The notes beneath the pieces are model-generated. The model did not search any database. It saw nothing but the letters and a program-made list of their open reading frames with translations, and was not told where the DNA came from. Positions 44,537-54,899 of a stretch of 64,000 nucleotides of DNA are shown here, in pieces (within the stretch, counting starts at the first letter, position 1; the number at the start of each line of letters is the position of its first letter). Position numbers and translations under genes: made by a program. Origin of the DNA: Prorocentrum cordatum (lineage: Eukaryota > Sar > Dinophyceae > Prorocentrales > Prorocentraceae); assembly GCA_963575745.1 (NCBI GenBank), contig CAUYUJ010014550.1, positions 1 to 64,000 of the forward strand, given 5' to 3'.

Positions 44537-45330
44537 AATTTTGGTATAAAAATTATGTAAAAATTCTTCAAAAATTGAGTTTGGGGTTTGACGCTCGCGC
44601 GCCGACGTGCAGAAAAATACCCCTTGCGAATTCGAACTTGCGCGTGCGAGTTCAAAAAGTACAACCCTGGTGTGCTGCATCGCGCCCTGGTGCTCAACAA
44701 GTGCAACCCTGGTTGGATGGCTCCTACGCGCAGTGCCGACGCGTTCGCTGCGCCAACATATTGTCGCGCGCCAGAAACGTGGTTGTTCGGTGGTGAGTGT
44801 TTATCAAAAACCAGAAAACCAAACACAAAACAACCAAACAATTAGGAAAAACAAAAAAACTAGGAGTTGCCGAAAACTCCCACGCAAGAATTACCAAAAC
44901 ATTAGTGAAACATAGGTTTTTCGGAAACCCACAATGAAAACAGCAGCGTCCTGCCCCAGAACCTGCCGCCACCGCCTGCCCCAGGATACCTGCATTTTCT
45001 TTGGGTAGCACGATGAGCAAGTAGTCTGTCGCGTGGCATGTGGCAACGTAGAGGCAGGGAGAAGTCAACTCTCACATGATGATGAAGCCGCAATGGCCTT
45101 TCTGGCTCGCGGCGCGCGCCTGCGCAGAAGGAGGAGATCACTCGAGCCCGAACGGCCGCGGGCGAGGAAGAGGACGAGGTGGCAGGCGGCGGCGTGGGGG
45201 ATGTGAGGTTGAGGAGAGAAGGGGGATGAGGAGGATGGCGGGAGCGGCGGCGGCCCTGGTCGCTGTTGCACGGCGCGGCGGGCGCGGCGCTCCTGGCGGC
45301 GGAGGAAGAAGAGACCGAGGAGGATGTTTC
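44534..45330. other. No recognisable gene
   Basis: AT-richer to about 44930 with AAAACCAAACA-type repeats (44810-44870), then GC-rich. AAGTACAACCCTGG (44657) and AAGTGCAACCCTGG (44699) form a short direct repeat. Confidence 0.4.
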
Positions 45331-45333
45331 AAC

Positions 45334-45916
45334 TATGTCCCGACAAGAGATCTCTGGGGCGGTACCTCTTGGAAGGTCTTTTACCAAACAATAGGTTTCG
45401 CAAGTATGCCCCGAGAAGAGATCTCTGGGACGGTACTTCTTGGAATGTGTTTTACCAAACACTAGGTTCCACAACTATGTCCCGAGAAGAGATCTCTGGG
45501 ACGGTACCTCTTGGAACGTGTTTTACCAACCAATAGGTTCCACAGCTCTATGTCACGAGAAGAGATCTATGGGACGGTACCTCTTGGAAGGTGTTTTACC
45601 AAACAGTAGGTTTCACAACTATGTCCCGAGAAGATCTCTGGGACGGTACCTCTTGGAAGGTGTTTTACTAAGCAAAAGGTCCCGCAACTATGTCCCGAGA
45701 AGGGATCTCTGGGACGGTGCCCCTTGGAAGGTGTTTTACCAAACAATAGGTTCCACGATTATGTCCCGAGACGATATCTCTGGGACGGTACCTCTTGAAA
45801 GGCGTTTTACCAAACAATAGGTGTCACACCTATGTCTCGAGAAGAGATCTCTGGGATTGTACCCCTTGGAAGGTGTTTTTTATCGAGCAATAGGTTTCGC
45901 AACTACGTCCCGAGAA
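45334..45916. repeat. 71-bp tandem array, nine copies
   Basis: Units are marked by CGAGAAGAGATCTCTGGGAC, then GGTACCTCTTGGAAGGTGTT and TTACCAAACAATAGGT. They start at 45341, 45412, 45483, 45556, 45627, 45696, 45767, 45838 and 45911 (partial). GAGATCTC is a perfect palindrome. Both plus-strand frames stay open over several units, but a 71-bp period shifts phase each copy, so they are not taken as genes. Confidence 0.95.
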
Positions 45917-45948
45917 GACCTTACCTTACCTTACCTTACATTACCTAG
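45917..45948. repeat. (CTTAC)n pentamer
   Basis: Five units of CTTAC (one changed to ATTAC) between the 71-bp and 43-bp arrays. Confidence 0.9.
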
Positions 45949-45965
45949 GCGGCGGGGGAGAAAAG

Positions 45966-46246
45966 GGGCTGGCATGCGCATAGCGTTCCTTTGAGTGCAG
46001 TGCGCGAACGGCTGGCATGCGCATAACGTTCCTTTGAGTGCAGTGCATGAGCGGCTGACATGCGCATAGCGTTCCTTTGAGTGCAGTACACGAACGGTTG
46101 ACATGCGCATAGCGTTCCTTTGAGTGCGGTACACGAACGACTGGCATGCGCATAGCGTTCCTTTAAGTGCAGTGCACGAACAGCTGGCATGCGCATAGCG
46201 TTCCTTTGCGTGCAGTACACGAAAAGCTGGCATGCGCATAGCGTTG
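45966..46246. repeat. 43-bp tandem array, six to seven copies
   Basis: Units start GGCATGCGCATAGCGTTCCT at 45971, 46014, 46057 and so on, and end GTGCACGAACGGCT-like. TGCGCA is palindromic. Minus-strand frames across it are open but phase-shifting. Confidence 0.95.
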
Positions 46247-46468
46247 ATAGGCGACATGATCCATGTACAGCTTGTGCGATGCAGCACTTCACACATAAGC
46301 TTACATACTAATGTTTTGTTGCATAAATTATGTAAAGCTCGTGCTTTTGCAGCACTTCCACCGAACGCTTGCAAAGCGATGGTTTGCGGCATGATTTATG
46401 TAAGGCTTGTGATTTGCAGCAACCCCCCTAAAGCTTACATAACATTGTTTTGCGGCGTGAGTTATGTA
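46247..46468. repeat. ~68-bp degenerate tandem array
   Basis: Three to four units with ATGATTTATGTAAGGCTTGT, a TTTGCAGCACTTCC-like part, then AGCTTACATA and TGTTTTGCGGC. Confidence 0.85.
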
Positions 46469-47460
46469 AGGTGTGCGCCCCCGCTCCCCAGGGGCTCCCA
46501 GGGCACGGGTCTGCATTGCTGGAGCCTCGGCGCGCGACCAGTCAAACGAGCCAGCCAATCAATCGACCAACCATAGCACCAACTGGCATAACCAGCCAAC
46601 CAACCAACCAACCAACCAACCGCACAGCCCAACCAGCCACTCCTGCCAACCAGCCGAACCAACCATCCAGCACAGCCAACCAACCAACCAACCAACCAAC
46701 CAACCAACCAACTTGCCATCCCACCCAGGGTCCAGGGCAAACAGCTGGCCAACCAGCCCAACCATCCCAACCAACCAGCCCAGCCAACCAACCAATCAAC
46801 CTCCCAACCAACGATGCCAACCAACCAACCCAGCCAACCAACCATCCCAGCAGTGGCCACTCCTGCCCTACGCGCCCCCTTTGTCTCCAGGGGCCTCAGG
46901 CAGTGCGCGGCGCCCGCCACCTCTGGTATCTACCCCCTTTCTTGGAGGGCCTCCCAGGGTGCGGATCTGTGCTATTGGGCCTCGGCGCGCGACCACGCAG
47001 CCCAACCAGCCAGCAAACCTGCCAACCAACCAACCAGCACAACCAGCCATTCCAACCAACCAACCAACCAACCAACCGAACGGGCGCTTTCTTCGTCCAA
47101 CTTTCACGCGGGGCACCTGCTGGGGGGCTGATCGCCAAGAACTCTATTCATTGGATCCGCGTGCGCGCCCCGAAAGCGCCCAGCAGCGGCCACTCCTGCC
47201 CTACGCGCCCCCCTTTTCTCCAGGGGCCTCAGGCAGTGTGCAGCTTCCAACGCCTCTGGCGCCTACCCCCGCTCTCCAGGGGCCTCCCAGGGTGCGGATC
47301 TGCGCTGCTGGGGCCTCGGCGCGCGACAAACCACCCCAACCAGCCAACAATGGATCCAAGCCAGCCAACCCAACCAACCAGCCCAACCAGCCAGCCAACC
47401 AACTCAGGGGGGCATTTTCTTCGCCCGACTTTAACATGTGGCCCCTGCAGGAGGGCATAT
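46469..47460. repeat. Higher-order repeat with (CCAA)n blocks
   Basis: Three units, about 46473-46860, 46861-47195 and 47196-47460. Each contains a GGGGCCTCCCAGGGTGCGGA-type segment, then GGCCTCGGCGCGCGACCA, a CCAACCAACCAG tract and a GGCCACTCCTGCCCTACGCG segment. Frames are Asn/Pro/Thr/Gln repeats on plus and Trp/Leu/Val/Gly repeats on minus, all incidental. Confidence 0.9.
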
Positions 47461-47479
47461 TAAGCCTTTGAGGCCCAAG

Positions 47480-47830
47480 AGCGCAGTGCCATGCTACATG
47501 ATGCATCGCCATGCAATGCAATGCTATGGCATGCGGCGGGTTCAAGAACTGAAAAGAAATCTAGCTATGCATCCCCAAGCCATGCAATGTGATGCAGTGC
47601 AGTTGTGTCTCTGCATTGTCCCGCTCCTCTGCAGTTCCATCTCTATGCCCAATGCACCATGACATGCCATGACGTGTTGTCCGATGCAAAGCGTTTGGGC
47701 TGTAGCGCACGGCTTTGACAATGCAATGGTACGCAATGATGTGCGAGCAAATGCAATGCTATGTAATGCCATGCGATGCTAAGTTATGCATCGCTGTGCA
47801 CTGCTATGAAAAGTAAAGGCTACGGCCCAC
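47480..47830. repeat. GCAATGCTATG-type degenerate repeat
   Basis: Dense short motifs ATGCAATGC, CTATGC and CCATGCAATG with no fixed period. Similar motifs reappear at 48023-48060. Confidence 0.75.
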
Positions 47831-47944
47831 TATACGATGCTATGTTGTAGGATGCTGTGGTATGCACTGATGCGGCCCCCTCTTTATTCTGCGCCATGCT
47901 TCTGCGCTGTGCAACCATGGCTCTTCATTGTCCTCCACCTTTTT

Positions 47945-47951
47945 ATTTCTC

Positions 47952-47999
<48 letters not shown>
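47945..47999. repeat. (CT)n microsatellite
   Basis: About 27 CT units. Confidence 0.98.
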
Positions 48000-48001
<2 letters not shown>

Positions 48002-48108
48002 GCCATTCAACCCCGACTGCGCTATGCAATGCTGTGCTATGCTATGCACGGCTGTGCTCTGCGTGGCGTTATTCAAGGTAACCGGACGGAAACGCGGCAG
48101 GATGCAAT

Positions 48109-48600
48109 TCAATGCAGACGTATGGGGCCAATTGGTAGGTCACACAAAACAGCGCAATGTGCCAAATTGCAACTCAAAGCGTTAGGGGTGACAATCCAAC
48201 GTGTCAGGGATGGCATTGAGGATGTGGGCAGGCGAGCGTGAGGTGTAGGAAGCGTCCTTTTCACACCTGACCATGCATAAACAGTCTTCCAATCGATCAA
48301 ACGAAGCAACATATGTATCAAAAGCAATGTCTCATGAGTCAAGTTAAGTAAACGTCCCAACTGGACGCCTACAACTAGAACAACATGAAACCCATCTGTC
48401 AGCTCATTGACGAAGCCCTCCCCAAACACGTCTGCGAGCTCATTGAAGAAATCCTCCGCAGTCACATCTGAGAGCTTCTGCGCATCTGTCAGCTCATTGA
48501 CGAAGCCCTCCCCGAACACGTCTGCGAGCTCATTGACAAAATCCTCCGCAGTCACATCTGAGAGCTGATTGGCCCCCAAGGTCCAACACTGGCCGCCCAA
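48109..48600 (-). CDS. Hypothetical ORF with two in-frame 30-residue repeats
   Basis: The minus frame contains two nearly identical 30-residue units, LSDVTAEDFVNELADVFGEG followed by FVNELTDAQ. The 90-bp period (copies near 48393 and 48483) keeps the frame. The units are acidic and amphipathic (spacing of Phe, Leu and Val suits a helix). Downstream the frame becomes Leu/Ile-rich and then uninformative. It lies just downstream, on the same strand, of the 48610-49421 exon and could be a further exon of that gene. No domain is recognised. Confidence 0.4.
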   Translation of the reverse strand: MGGQCWTLGANQLSDVTAEDFVNELADVFGEGFVNELTDAQKLSDVTAEDFFNELADVFGEGFVNELTDGFHVVLVVGVQLGRLLNLTHETLLLIHMLLRLIDWKTVYAWSGVKRTLPTPHARLPTSSMPSLTRWIVTPNALSCNLAHCAVLCDLPIGPIRLH

Positions 48601-48609
48601 GGCACAAGG

Positions 48610-49421
48610 TCATACATGCAGAGGCTCCGAGGGGTCGTCAGGGTTTCGCTCGTGGCTCAGGAGGTCTGCAGCACCAGGGGGAAGGAGTGGCAGGACAGAG
48701 AAGGGCAAGTGCAGGATGAGCAGGAGGTGAAGGGGCAGGATGAGGATGAGGCAGAGAAGGGCCGAGAAGGAGGAGGAGGAGGAGGAGGAGGAGGGTGCAC
48801 CAGGCAATTCCCGCAGTTTGCCGCGATAAAAGGCTCGAGTCCCATGATCCACATCGAAACATTCTGGAGTCCAGTGGTTTTTCTTCTCCTCGCCGACGAG
48901 GTGCCCCAAATGAATCCACGCTGCCATCAAGCCCAACGGTCTCCCACCGCGAATTACAGCATCACCACTGCTGCCTGCTGCACAGTGCTTCCCCTTCCGA
49001 GTGAGAATGCATTTAGCGCGGCGCCTGCAGGTCGCAACGAAGTTGCCATTGCTTTCGTAATAGTCGATGCGAGATCCACACTCAAACACAACTGAAACAG
49101 TAGCCCTCGTCCTCCTGCGGCCAGCATCTCTGACAGGCGGAGCAACGATGTGAGGAAGTTCTGGCGGTTCTGGCGGCACGGGAACAGGCGCAGGGGGGGG
49201 CGATGGGGGCGGCGGCGCGCCGCCGCCGTCCGCTCCTCCAAGGCCACCCGCGGCGCCGCCAGGGCTTCCTGGAGCAGCAGCGGCGTCGTCGCGTTGGTCA
49301 TAAGCATACAAGAGGAGCTCCGCACCGAAGACAACATCATCGGGGAGGAAGCCTCCAGCCACTGCGGCACCACCTTGCAAGGCAGAGAAGCGGACGCATG
49401 AGAATTGCCCAGGGTTTGCTC
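48610..49421 (-). CDS. Large uncharacterised protein, C-terminal exon
   Basis: After the acceptor TCATGTTAG the exon reads GANPGQFSCVRFSALQGG, then a Pro/Gly-rich linker (about 49150-49300). A compact domain follows: TVSVVFECGSRIDYYESNGN, TCRRRAKCILTRKG, GRPLGLMAAWIHLG. Paired Cys and the GRPLGL(M)AAW block give it a recognisable, conserved look. I recall similar C-termini in dinoflagellate predicted proteins but cannot name the family. Past about residue 200 the frame enters a TCC-type repeat (poly-Ser) and probably leaves the true exon. Confidence 0.6.
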
Positions 49422-49857
49422 CTAACATGACCGATTACATAACGACTGGTCAAGATTAAGGGGCCGAGCGCCAACCATATCTCGGCTCTGGCTTTATGTG
49501 TATTACACGTGCTGGCTGTGTTGTAGTGTTTGACGCGTTACGACCATGCATCAACTATGTTTCATTTGGTTCGAGCTATTTAGCTGCGACACCGTGTGCT
49601 TCGTATGCGTAAAGCTGCGATAGCGAATGGATGACCAGCCGCTTCTATGACAAGACGCCTGGATACATAGACACCGCATGACGTTGGGAGACGTATATAC
49701 CACAGGACGTATGGAAGCTAATGCGAATCAGAACGCGCGGGCGGATATACCACAAGACGCCTAGAACCTAGAAGCAAACGACCCCAAACGCACTCGGAGT
49801 CAAGATCACTAAAGGGGCAGGGGGTATATTGGTTGGACCAGGGCCCCGACCCAAGAC
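49422..49857 (-). other. GT-AG intron of the large gene
   Basis: The donor GGAG|GTCTTG at 49857 and the acceptor GTTAG|GAGC at 49422 join ...GHGPAG to GANPGQF in phase 1. The intron is AT-richer than its exons. Other donors downstream (for example TCTAG|GTTC) are possible. Confidence 0.5.
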
Positions 49858-51290
49858 CTCCAGCAGGACCATGGCCACCATGGCCGTGGACGTCCTCGTC
49901 GTCGGCGGCGTCGTCGCCTGCGCCGTCGTCCTCCTCGTCCTCAAGAGCGCCTGGATAACCTGCGCCAGCTGGACCGCCTTCAGCAGGTGGATCGCGGCGC
50001 CGCCGAGCTCGAGAAGGGTAGAACCGCTCCGAGCACCCGTCCCCGAGCCAAATCAGAGGCACGACCTCAGGACGCATACTTCCGATAACACGATTGCTCT
50101 CCTCCAACTGCCAGAGCTGAAGAGAAATCTGGCCGCTCGTCACCAGATCCTGAAGGCCCCTGTGCAACGTGAAAAAGCGCGACGTGGCTCGCACATACAC
50201 CCGACGATTGTCCGCATCCACCTCGCCAATGTCGGGGACAGGTTCGACGATCATCCAAGTAGGGCTGTATGGGCTCCAACACATGAAGCCGATGTGCAAC
50301 CGCACCTCCTGGAAGCCAACGTCATCTGCGAGCACGGCCTCGTGCGCACTGTTCTGCGGGGGCTCCCCAAGAAGACGAATTACGACGCTCCCGATCTTCT
50401 GCTTGTGCCTCTCGGTGCTACCTGGCATGCGCTTGCGTTTGGTCGCGCACATCAAAAGATGAGCGATCTTCCTGAGCTTGCGTCCACTCTCACTACAGAG
50501 GCAAATCCCAGCAAGTCTGCATTGAGAGATGTCTGCGTTGTCGTCGGTGGCTTCTGGTAGAAGGTCTGGGCACGCAGAATCTTTGAGCTCAGCGTGAAGG
50601 GCTGCAAAATAACGATCGACATTGCCATTGATCTCAGTTTTATGGTAATGTGCCGACGCCCACGCGGCAGCGCCGACTGCGATCTTGCTGTCCACGGGCG
50701 CCAAAGCAACAGCGTGGCCGAAAGGGCAGGGGACGGCCGCGAGCTCCAACCCAACCGCGTCGGGATGCAACGCATGCACCTTCCGAGCGATAGCTTGGCC
50801 CGACTCCCGCTTGAAAGATTCGAGAGCAGCCAGTTGCTTCCGCTCTTCGCGCAGACGGTCGCGAGACTCTCGCCTCTCGAGCTGCCTGCCTATCTGGACA
50901 GCCTCCCTCATGGGCACGCCAGCTTGCAAAGAACCAGCAATGGCAGCGAGACTGGAATCGAACACCCTCCCTTGCTGGACGTGCGTGAGAGCGTGTCGGA
51001 CCAGAGCATCTTGCCGCCGAGCTGCCAGCGACCTCTGCGTTGGCCCGAACGCCGAGGAACTAGCTCCAGGAGCATTGCCCCGACCTGCGAGTGTAGCGGC
51101 CTTGCCCATCTCAAGTGCTCTGAGGTACTCTGGGGTCCTTGCAGCCTTCGCAATGTGATAATGCACAGCAAGGTCGGCCAAACTACCTCGGCCAACTTGT
51201 CCAGCTCTTCTGAGTCTCACCCACCCTCTCCAAGCGCCGCCGCCTCTACGGCCCTTGGGGCCCAAGTTGCTGGCAGGACGCTGCATGATG
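49858..51290 (-). CDS. Large uncharacterised protein, middle part
   Basis: This continues the chain of 51246-53783 after a one-base phase change in a run of six A near 51297. From there it reads RPASNLGPKGRRGGGAWRGW and VRLRRAGQVG. It includes a basic, coiled segment (GRQLERRESRDRLREERKQL), a central region with AVALAPVDSKIAVGAAAWAS, and a Cys-containing stretch (LAGICLCSESGRKL). A beta-rich part follows (VRLHIGFMCWSPYSPTWMIV). It ends in an acidic Glu/Asp and His/Gly tail before the donor at 49857. No family is recognised. Confidence 0.65.
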
Positions 51291-53783
51291 GTTTTTTCGA
51301 ACTCGGCCTCTCCCGTTTGGTCGTGATGGTTTCTTTTTCTGTGGGTCGACAACTTGCACCAAGGGCCTGCGCCGCCTGCGGACGTCGCCCAAGAAGAAGA
51401 GGGAAGACAAGTAGCCGAAATCGATCGCAGGACACTGCACTGACAGCGCGGTGGCCAAACGGCGCACGGACGCATGCTTGGCCTCAATCGTACTGATATC
51501 AACCCAAACCAGAACAGCGATAGCGAAAAGGATGTGAAGAATCATCGGGTCGTCCATCCGAGAGTAGCCCGCAATCAAGTCACTGCTCCAGGCGCCCCAC
51601 ATGCACGGCGGCAAGGCGCCGAGCTCTTCGGCGGTTCCGGTAGGATCAGCAAGAAGTCCAAATATCTTGATAGGCAATGAACGATGGAAAGACGCCAACG
51701 TCCGCTCGAAAGAACACCCTTCCCTCGATATAGCTCGGAACAACAAGGACCGAAAAGAAACCGTGAGACACTTCGGCGGTAGAATCGTCCACAAGCCTGG
51801 CTGGAAGAGCTTGCGGATCTGCTCGAAAAACTTTGTGTCCTCAACGCCAGACGCGAGGCGCCCAAGCCTGCATTGTCGTGCTTGATAGGGACGCTGTGAT
51901 CCAGCCGCGAGTGCAGCTGCCAACCTCGATTGTTGTAAAAGCTCCCATTTCTCGCTCGCAACATTAAACTGACTTGCCAAGTACAACCGCAGGGGCTCCA
52001 TCAAACAACGAAGAACAATCAAAATCCCAAGAGGGTCGGTACACAACCAAGTGGCACCTGTAGATCTGTACTTCGAGTTCTGCTTTGCCCATGAAGCTGC
52101 ATTACCTTCTTGATTGCCGTCACCAGCTGGTGCAGGATCTGGGGCGTCAGCAGCCGCAGGTGCCGCCCCCTCGCCGTCTCCATCACCATGGATGTCGATC
52201 GCGCCCAGCACTTCTTGGTCATACACCCTCAAACGCTGCCCAGCCGCCAGCAGGGGCGCCCTCGACGAGCCCTTGGCGTAGGACGCAGCAAAACGCATGA
52301 AGGTGGTCGACAGCAGCTTGTGGCACGCCTCCACGATGGCGAGTTCGTCTATCGCCCTGTCGGCACCAGTCCAGCGATGCCTAGGGTAAGTAGACGGCTG
52401 TGTTGCCACAAGTGCTGTCATCAAACCAATAGTGACAAACTCAATGATGGCGGCGTCGTCGGCATTCGTGAATCCAGGGAAACGGTCCTTATAGAACTCG
52501 ACGCGCTCGCGCCGCCAATCGCCATTCGGGCACGTGGTCAACAAAACACGCTTCATCGCAATCCGCTCACCATGAGTAACAAAAACCTGCATGATGTTCA
52601 TCTTGTAAACCTCAGCCTCTTGAGACGGCCTGCCAGGGAGAATCAAGATTCTTGAAGTTATCTCTTCTTTCATACACTTGCGAAACCTATCAATGGCTGA
52701 GCTGTTTCTCATTGCCAGCGCACAATTTATCATGCCCGATATGTTTGGTTCAAGTTCTGGGAGCTCGAACACATCTTCGTGGACACCACTGGTCTTGTGA
52801 ATCTCACAATGAATGTGAAGGCTCGACTTAAGACCTTGCATTCTCTCGATGGCTATCTGTCGCTCGCTGGCTACAATGGCGCTATAACGGTCGGTACAAG
52901 TAGCACGCGTACACTTCTGAAGCATTCTCTGGGCGATCGTCGCTGAAGAGATTCGGTACTGTAGCTCGGCGAATACCTTCGAAGTCGTGCGGTCGACGAG
53001 GGCCAAAAACTTCGGGCTGCGCATGAAAACTGTCATGGGCCGATCATCAATCTCTACAACAACAGCTGCTCCCTGATACATCTGCGCAAGTTTCTGCTTC
53101 GACTGCTTCTGCTTAAAACTGCAATCGCCAGCGCGCCCAACCATGGATTGAACAGCAATCGGCAAAATAGGAGGATGTGCAATCGCATCGTGGGCGCCGC
53201 CCCCTGCGGGCGCTGGCGCGCCAACATGATCTGGCATAGAAGGAGCAGCTGGCACGGAAACACTCATCGAAGCTTCGTCGAAAGCGTTGAACTCAACATA
53301 ATGACACAACTTAGATCTTGGAAGGGCGGTCACCAAGCTAGACTCTGTAATTGCACGTCTCTTGCGTTCTATAACCTCAATGAAACAGGCCAACCGTTTC
53401 AATGTTGCTGAAATCTTCACATCTGTAACTCCAAACTTTTCAGCAAGTGAAGATTGAGTCATCACAACGGAGTGCCCAGCGCTGAAGGCGCAGTCTCGTC
53501 CAATTGCAATGGTATCACTGTCCACCACATCACCAAGCGAAGAACAAACACTAGCAGCTAATATGTTGACCGCAACATCAGGCACAGGCTGGAAGGTGCA
53601 CACGGGCCGAGACGGCGCAGGCACCCTGCTGCAGGCCGCCTGCACGGAAGTCGCCAGGGTCACCACCTGCAGCTGCCGTCGGTGGTGGTCGGGGTCCCCA
53701 GGGTCAACAGGACGCTCTTGCACAGCAAGTGGGGCGGCGGGATGGTCGACGTCGTCGTCCCGGCGGGAAAAATGACAAGGCAT
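51246..53783 (-). CDS. Large uncharacterised protein, N-terminal part, with HTH-like segment
   Basis: An 845-codon open frame, by far the longest with balanced composition in the window. The first ~40 residues may belong to a preceding intron, since an acceptor-like GGCAGCTGCAG precedes VVTLATSVQA. Residues ~109-140 (TQSSLAEKFGVTDVKISATL) look like a helix-turn-helix: SLAEKFGV, turn, recognition helix. Later parts include QKQSKQKLAQMYQGAAVVVE and a long helical region. Near the C-terminus IEAKHASVRRLATALS precedes a basic cluster (VRRRRRPL). The frame ends by a TAG just after a six-A run where the phase is lost. A DNA-binding role, perhaps a domesticated or active transposase-like protein, is only a guess. 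Confidence 0.7.
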   Translation of the reverse strand: MPCHFSRRDDDVDHPAAPLAVQERPVDPGDPDHHRRQLQVVTLATSVQAACSRVPAPSRPVCTFQPVPDVAVNILAASVCSSLGDVVDSDTIAIGRDCAFSAGHSVVMTQSSLAEKFGVTDVKISATLKRLACFIEVIERKRRAITESSLVTALPRSKLCHYVEFNAFDEASMSVSVPAAPSMPDHVGAPAPAGGGAHDAIAHPPILPIAVQSMVGRAGDCSFKQKQSKQKLAQMYQGAAVVVEIDDRPMTVFMRSPKFLALVDRTTSKVFAELQYRISSATIAQRMLQKCTRATCTDRYSAIVASERQIAIERMQGLKSSLHIHCEIHKTSGVHEDVFELPELEPNISGMINCALAMRNSSAIDRFRKCMKEEITSRILILPGRPSQEAEVYKMNIMQVFVTHGERIAMKRVLLTTCPNGDWRRERVEFYKDRFPGFTNADDAAIIEFVTIGLMTALVATQPSTYPRHRWTGADRAIDELAIVEACHKLLSTTFMRFAASYAKGSSRAPLLAAGQRLRVYDQEVLGAIDIHGDGDGEGAAPAAADAPDPAPAGDGNQEGNAASWAKQNSKYRSTGATWLCTDPLGILIVLRCLMEPLRLYLASQFNVASEKWELLQQSRLAAALAAGSQRPYQARQCRLGRLASGVEDTKFFEQIRKLFQPGLWTILPPKCLTVSFRSLLFRAISREGCSFERTLASFHRSLPIKIFGLLADPTGTAEELGALPPCMWGAWSSDLIAGYSRMDDPMILHILFAIAVLVWVDISTIEAKHASVRRLATALSVQCPAIDFGYLSSLFFLGDVRRRRRPLVQVVDPQKKKPSRPNGRGRVRKNHHAASCQQLGPQGP

Positions 53784-54833
53784 GGAGAGCAGGAGGGGGA
53801 GGAGGAGGAGGAGGAGGGGGTGGTATGTGATGTTGGTTTCGACTTAGGTCAAACACAACAGCACACACATGAATAACATTAAACCCTGGGGCCCAGTGGG
53901 ATTTCGTCGGGCGACGTCGCATCGCCGCCCCCGGCCTCCATGATGCGCGCGGGGCCAAGGAGTGCCCGTGCCGCAATTGTTTTGAGCCGAAGGATGCGCG
54001 GCGAAAAGCGCGGCGAGAAGCGGAAACAAAGAAAACTCAAGTACTTCTTGCCGCGAGCCACGAGCAACCGAATGCAGGAAACAACATACGAGAAATTTGT
54101 GATCGAGTGACATGAATGCAATATGTGAGGAATCCCGAGGAGAAGCAGGACATGGGTGAGGACGCGGAGGACAAGCAATGATAGGTGTCGGGGGTAATAG
54201 CGGAGTGAGGGGCGAAGGGGAGGAAACGGGCGGGGGCGGGGGTGCAGGGCCCCAAGATGGACCAAGAGAGCTCCAAGAGGCACCGAAGACGGTCCAAGAG
54301 TGCTTCGCGTCGCCGAACGATGGGCCCAAGATGTCCAAGACAGCCCAAGATGTCCAAGGGCGAAGTGAGGGGCGAAGGGGCCGTTCCCCCCCCTGCACCC
54401 CCGCTCCCGCCCGCGCCCCTCCCCCCCCCGCTCAAAACCCGAGCCCACCCACGTGCTCCCCCTCTTTTGACCTTTATCACGGGGCCACGGGCCACGGGAT
54501 CACGCGCCAGGGGCCACGGGGCCACGGGCCACGGGGCCGCGACGCCGACATGTTAAACCAACGCACAGAATCAAAAATCCGCCACCGTGCTTACGGCGTT
54601 CCAGCAGGTTAGACTATATCTTAGCAGCTATCTGGTAAGGTTACTATCACCCCTTCCCCCATTCCCCTACTTTTGCTTTCCACCGAAACTGTAGCGACCG
54701 AGATCCAAGGGTGTGCCAACACTGCATGCACGATCATGGGGAAACTAACATATTGTTGCCTCCGCCCCCGAACAAAACGTCGGGCCCTCGCACAAACCCG
54801 CGAGTGGCGAAACACAAGTCGCGCTTGGATGTA
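53784..54833. other. No confident gene; small repeats
   Basis: Contains a GGA run (53793-53822), CCAAGATG-type units (54250-54365) and GGGCCACGGG units (54480-54545). Between 53880 and 54230 there is a low-complexity open frame on the minus strand that might include an upstream exon of the 48.6-53.8 kb gene, but nothing proves it. Confidence 0.4.
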
Positions 54834-54899
54834 AGCAGCGCAGTGCGCCACGCGTGGAAAGCCGACGACGGCTTTCCACGCGTGGCGCATTGCGTTGCT
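54834..54899. repeat. 30-bp-arm hairpin
   Basis: The arms 54834-54863 and 54870-54899 are reverse complements with two mismatches around GACGAC. The inner 20 bp (GCGCCACGCGTGGAAAGCC side) are perfect, and each contains CCACGCGTGG, itself palindromic. Confidence 0.95.

Noticed and set aside
43066-44560. 438-codon and 290-codon frames rich in His/Thr or Cys/Val
   Set aside because: They translate TG repeats and G-runs and hold no other information.
45324-45820. Repetitive proteins with LWDGTSWNVFYQ and EEISGTVPLG units
   Set aside because: The 71-bp period is not a multiple of three, so the frame changes each copy. The openness comes from unit composition.
45341-46246. CRISPR-like array
   Set aside because: There are no unique spacers between conserved repeats; units are contiguous tandem copies, and the DNA is eukaryotic.
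45931-46392. Cys/Met/Arg repeat proteins on the minus strand
   Set aside because: They come from the 43-bp array, whose units are read in rotating frames.
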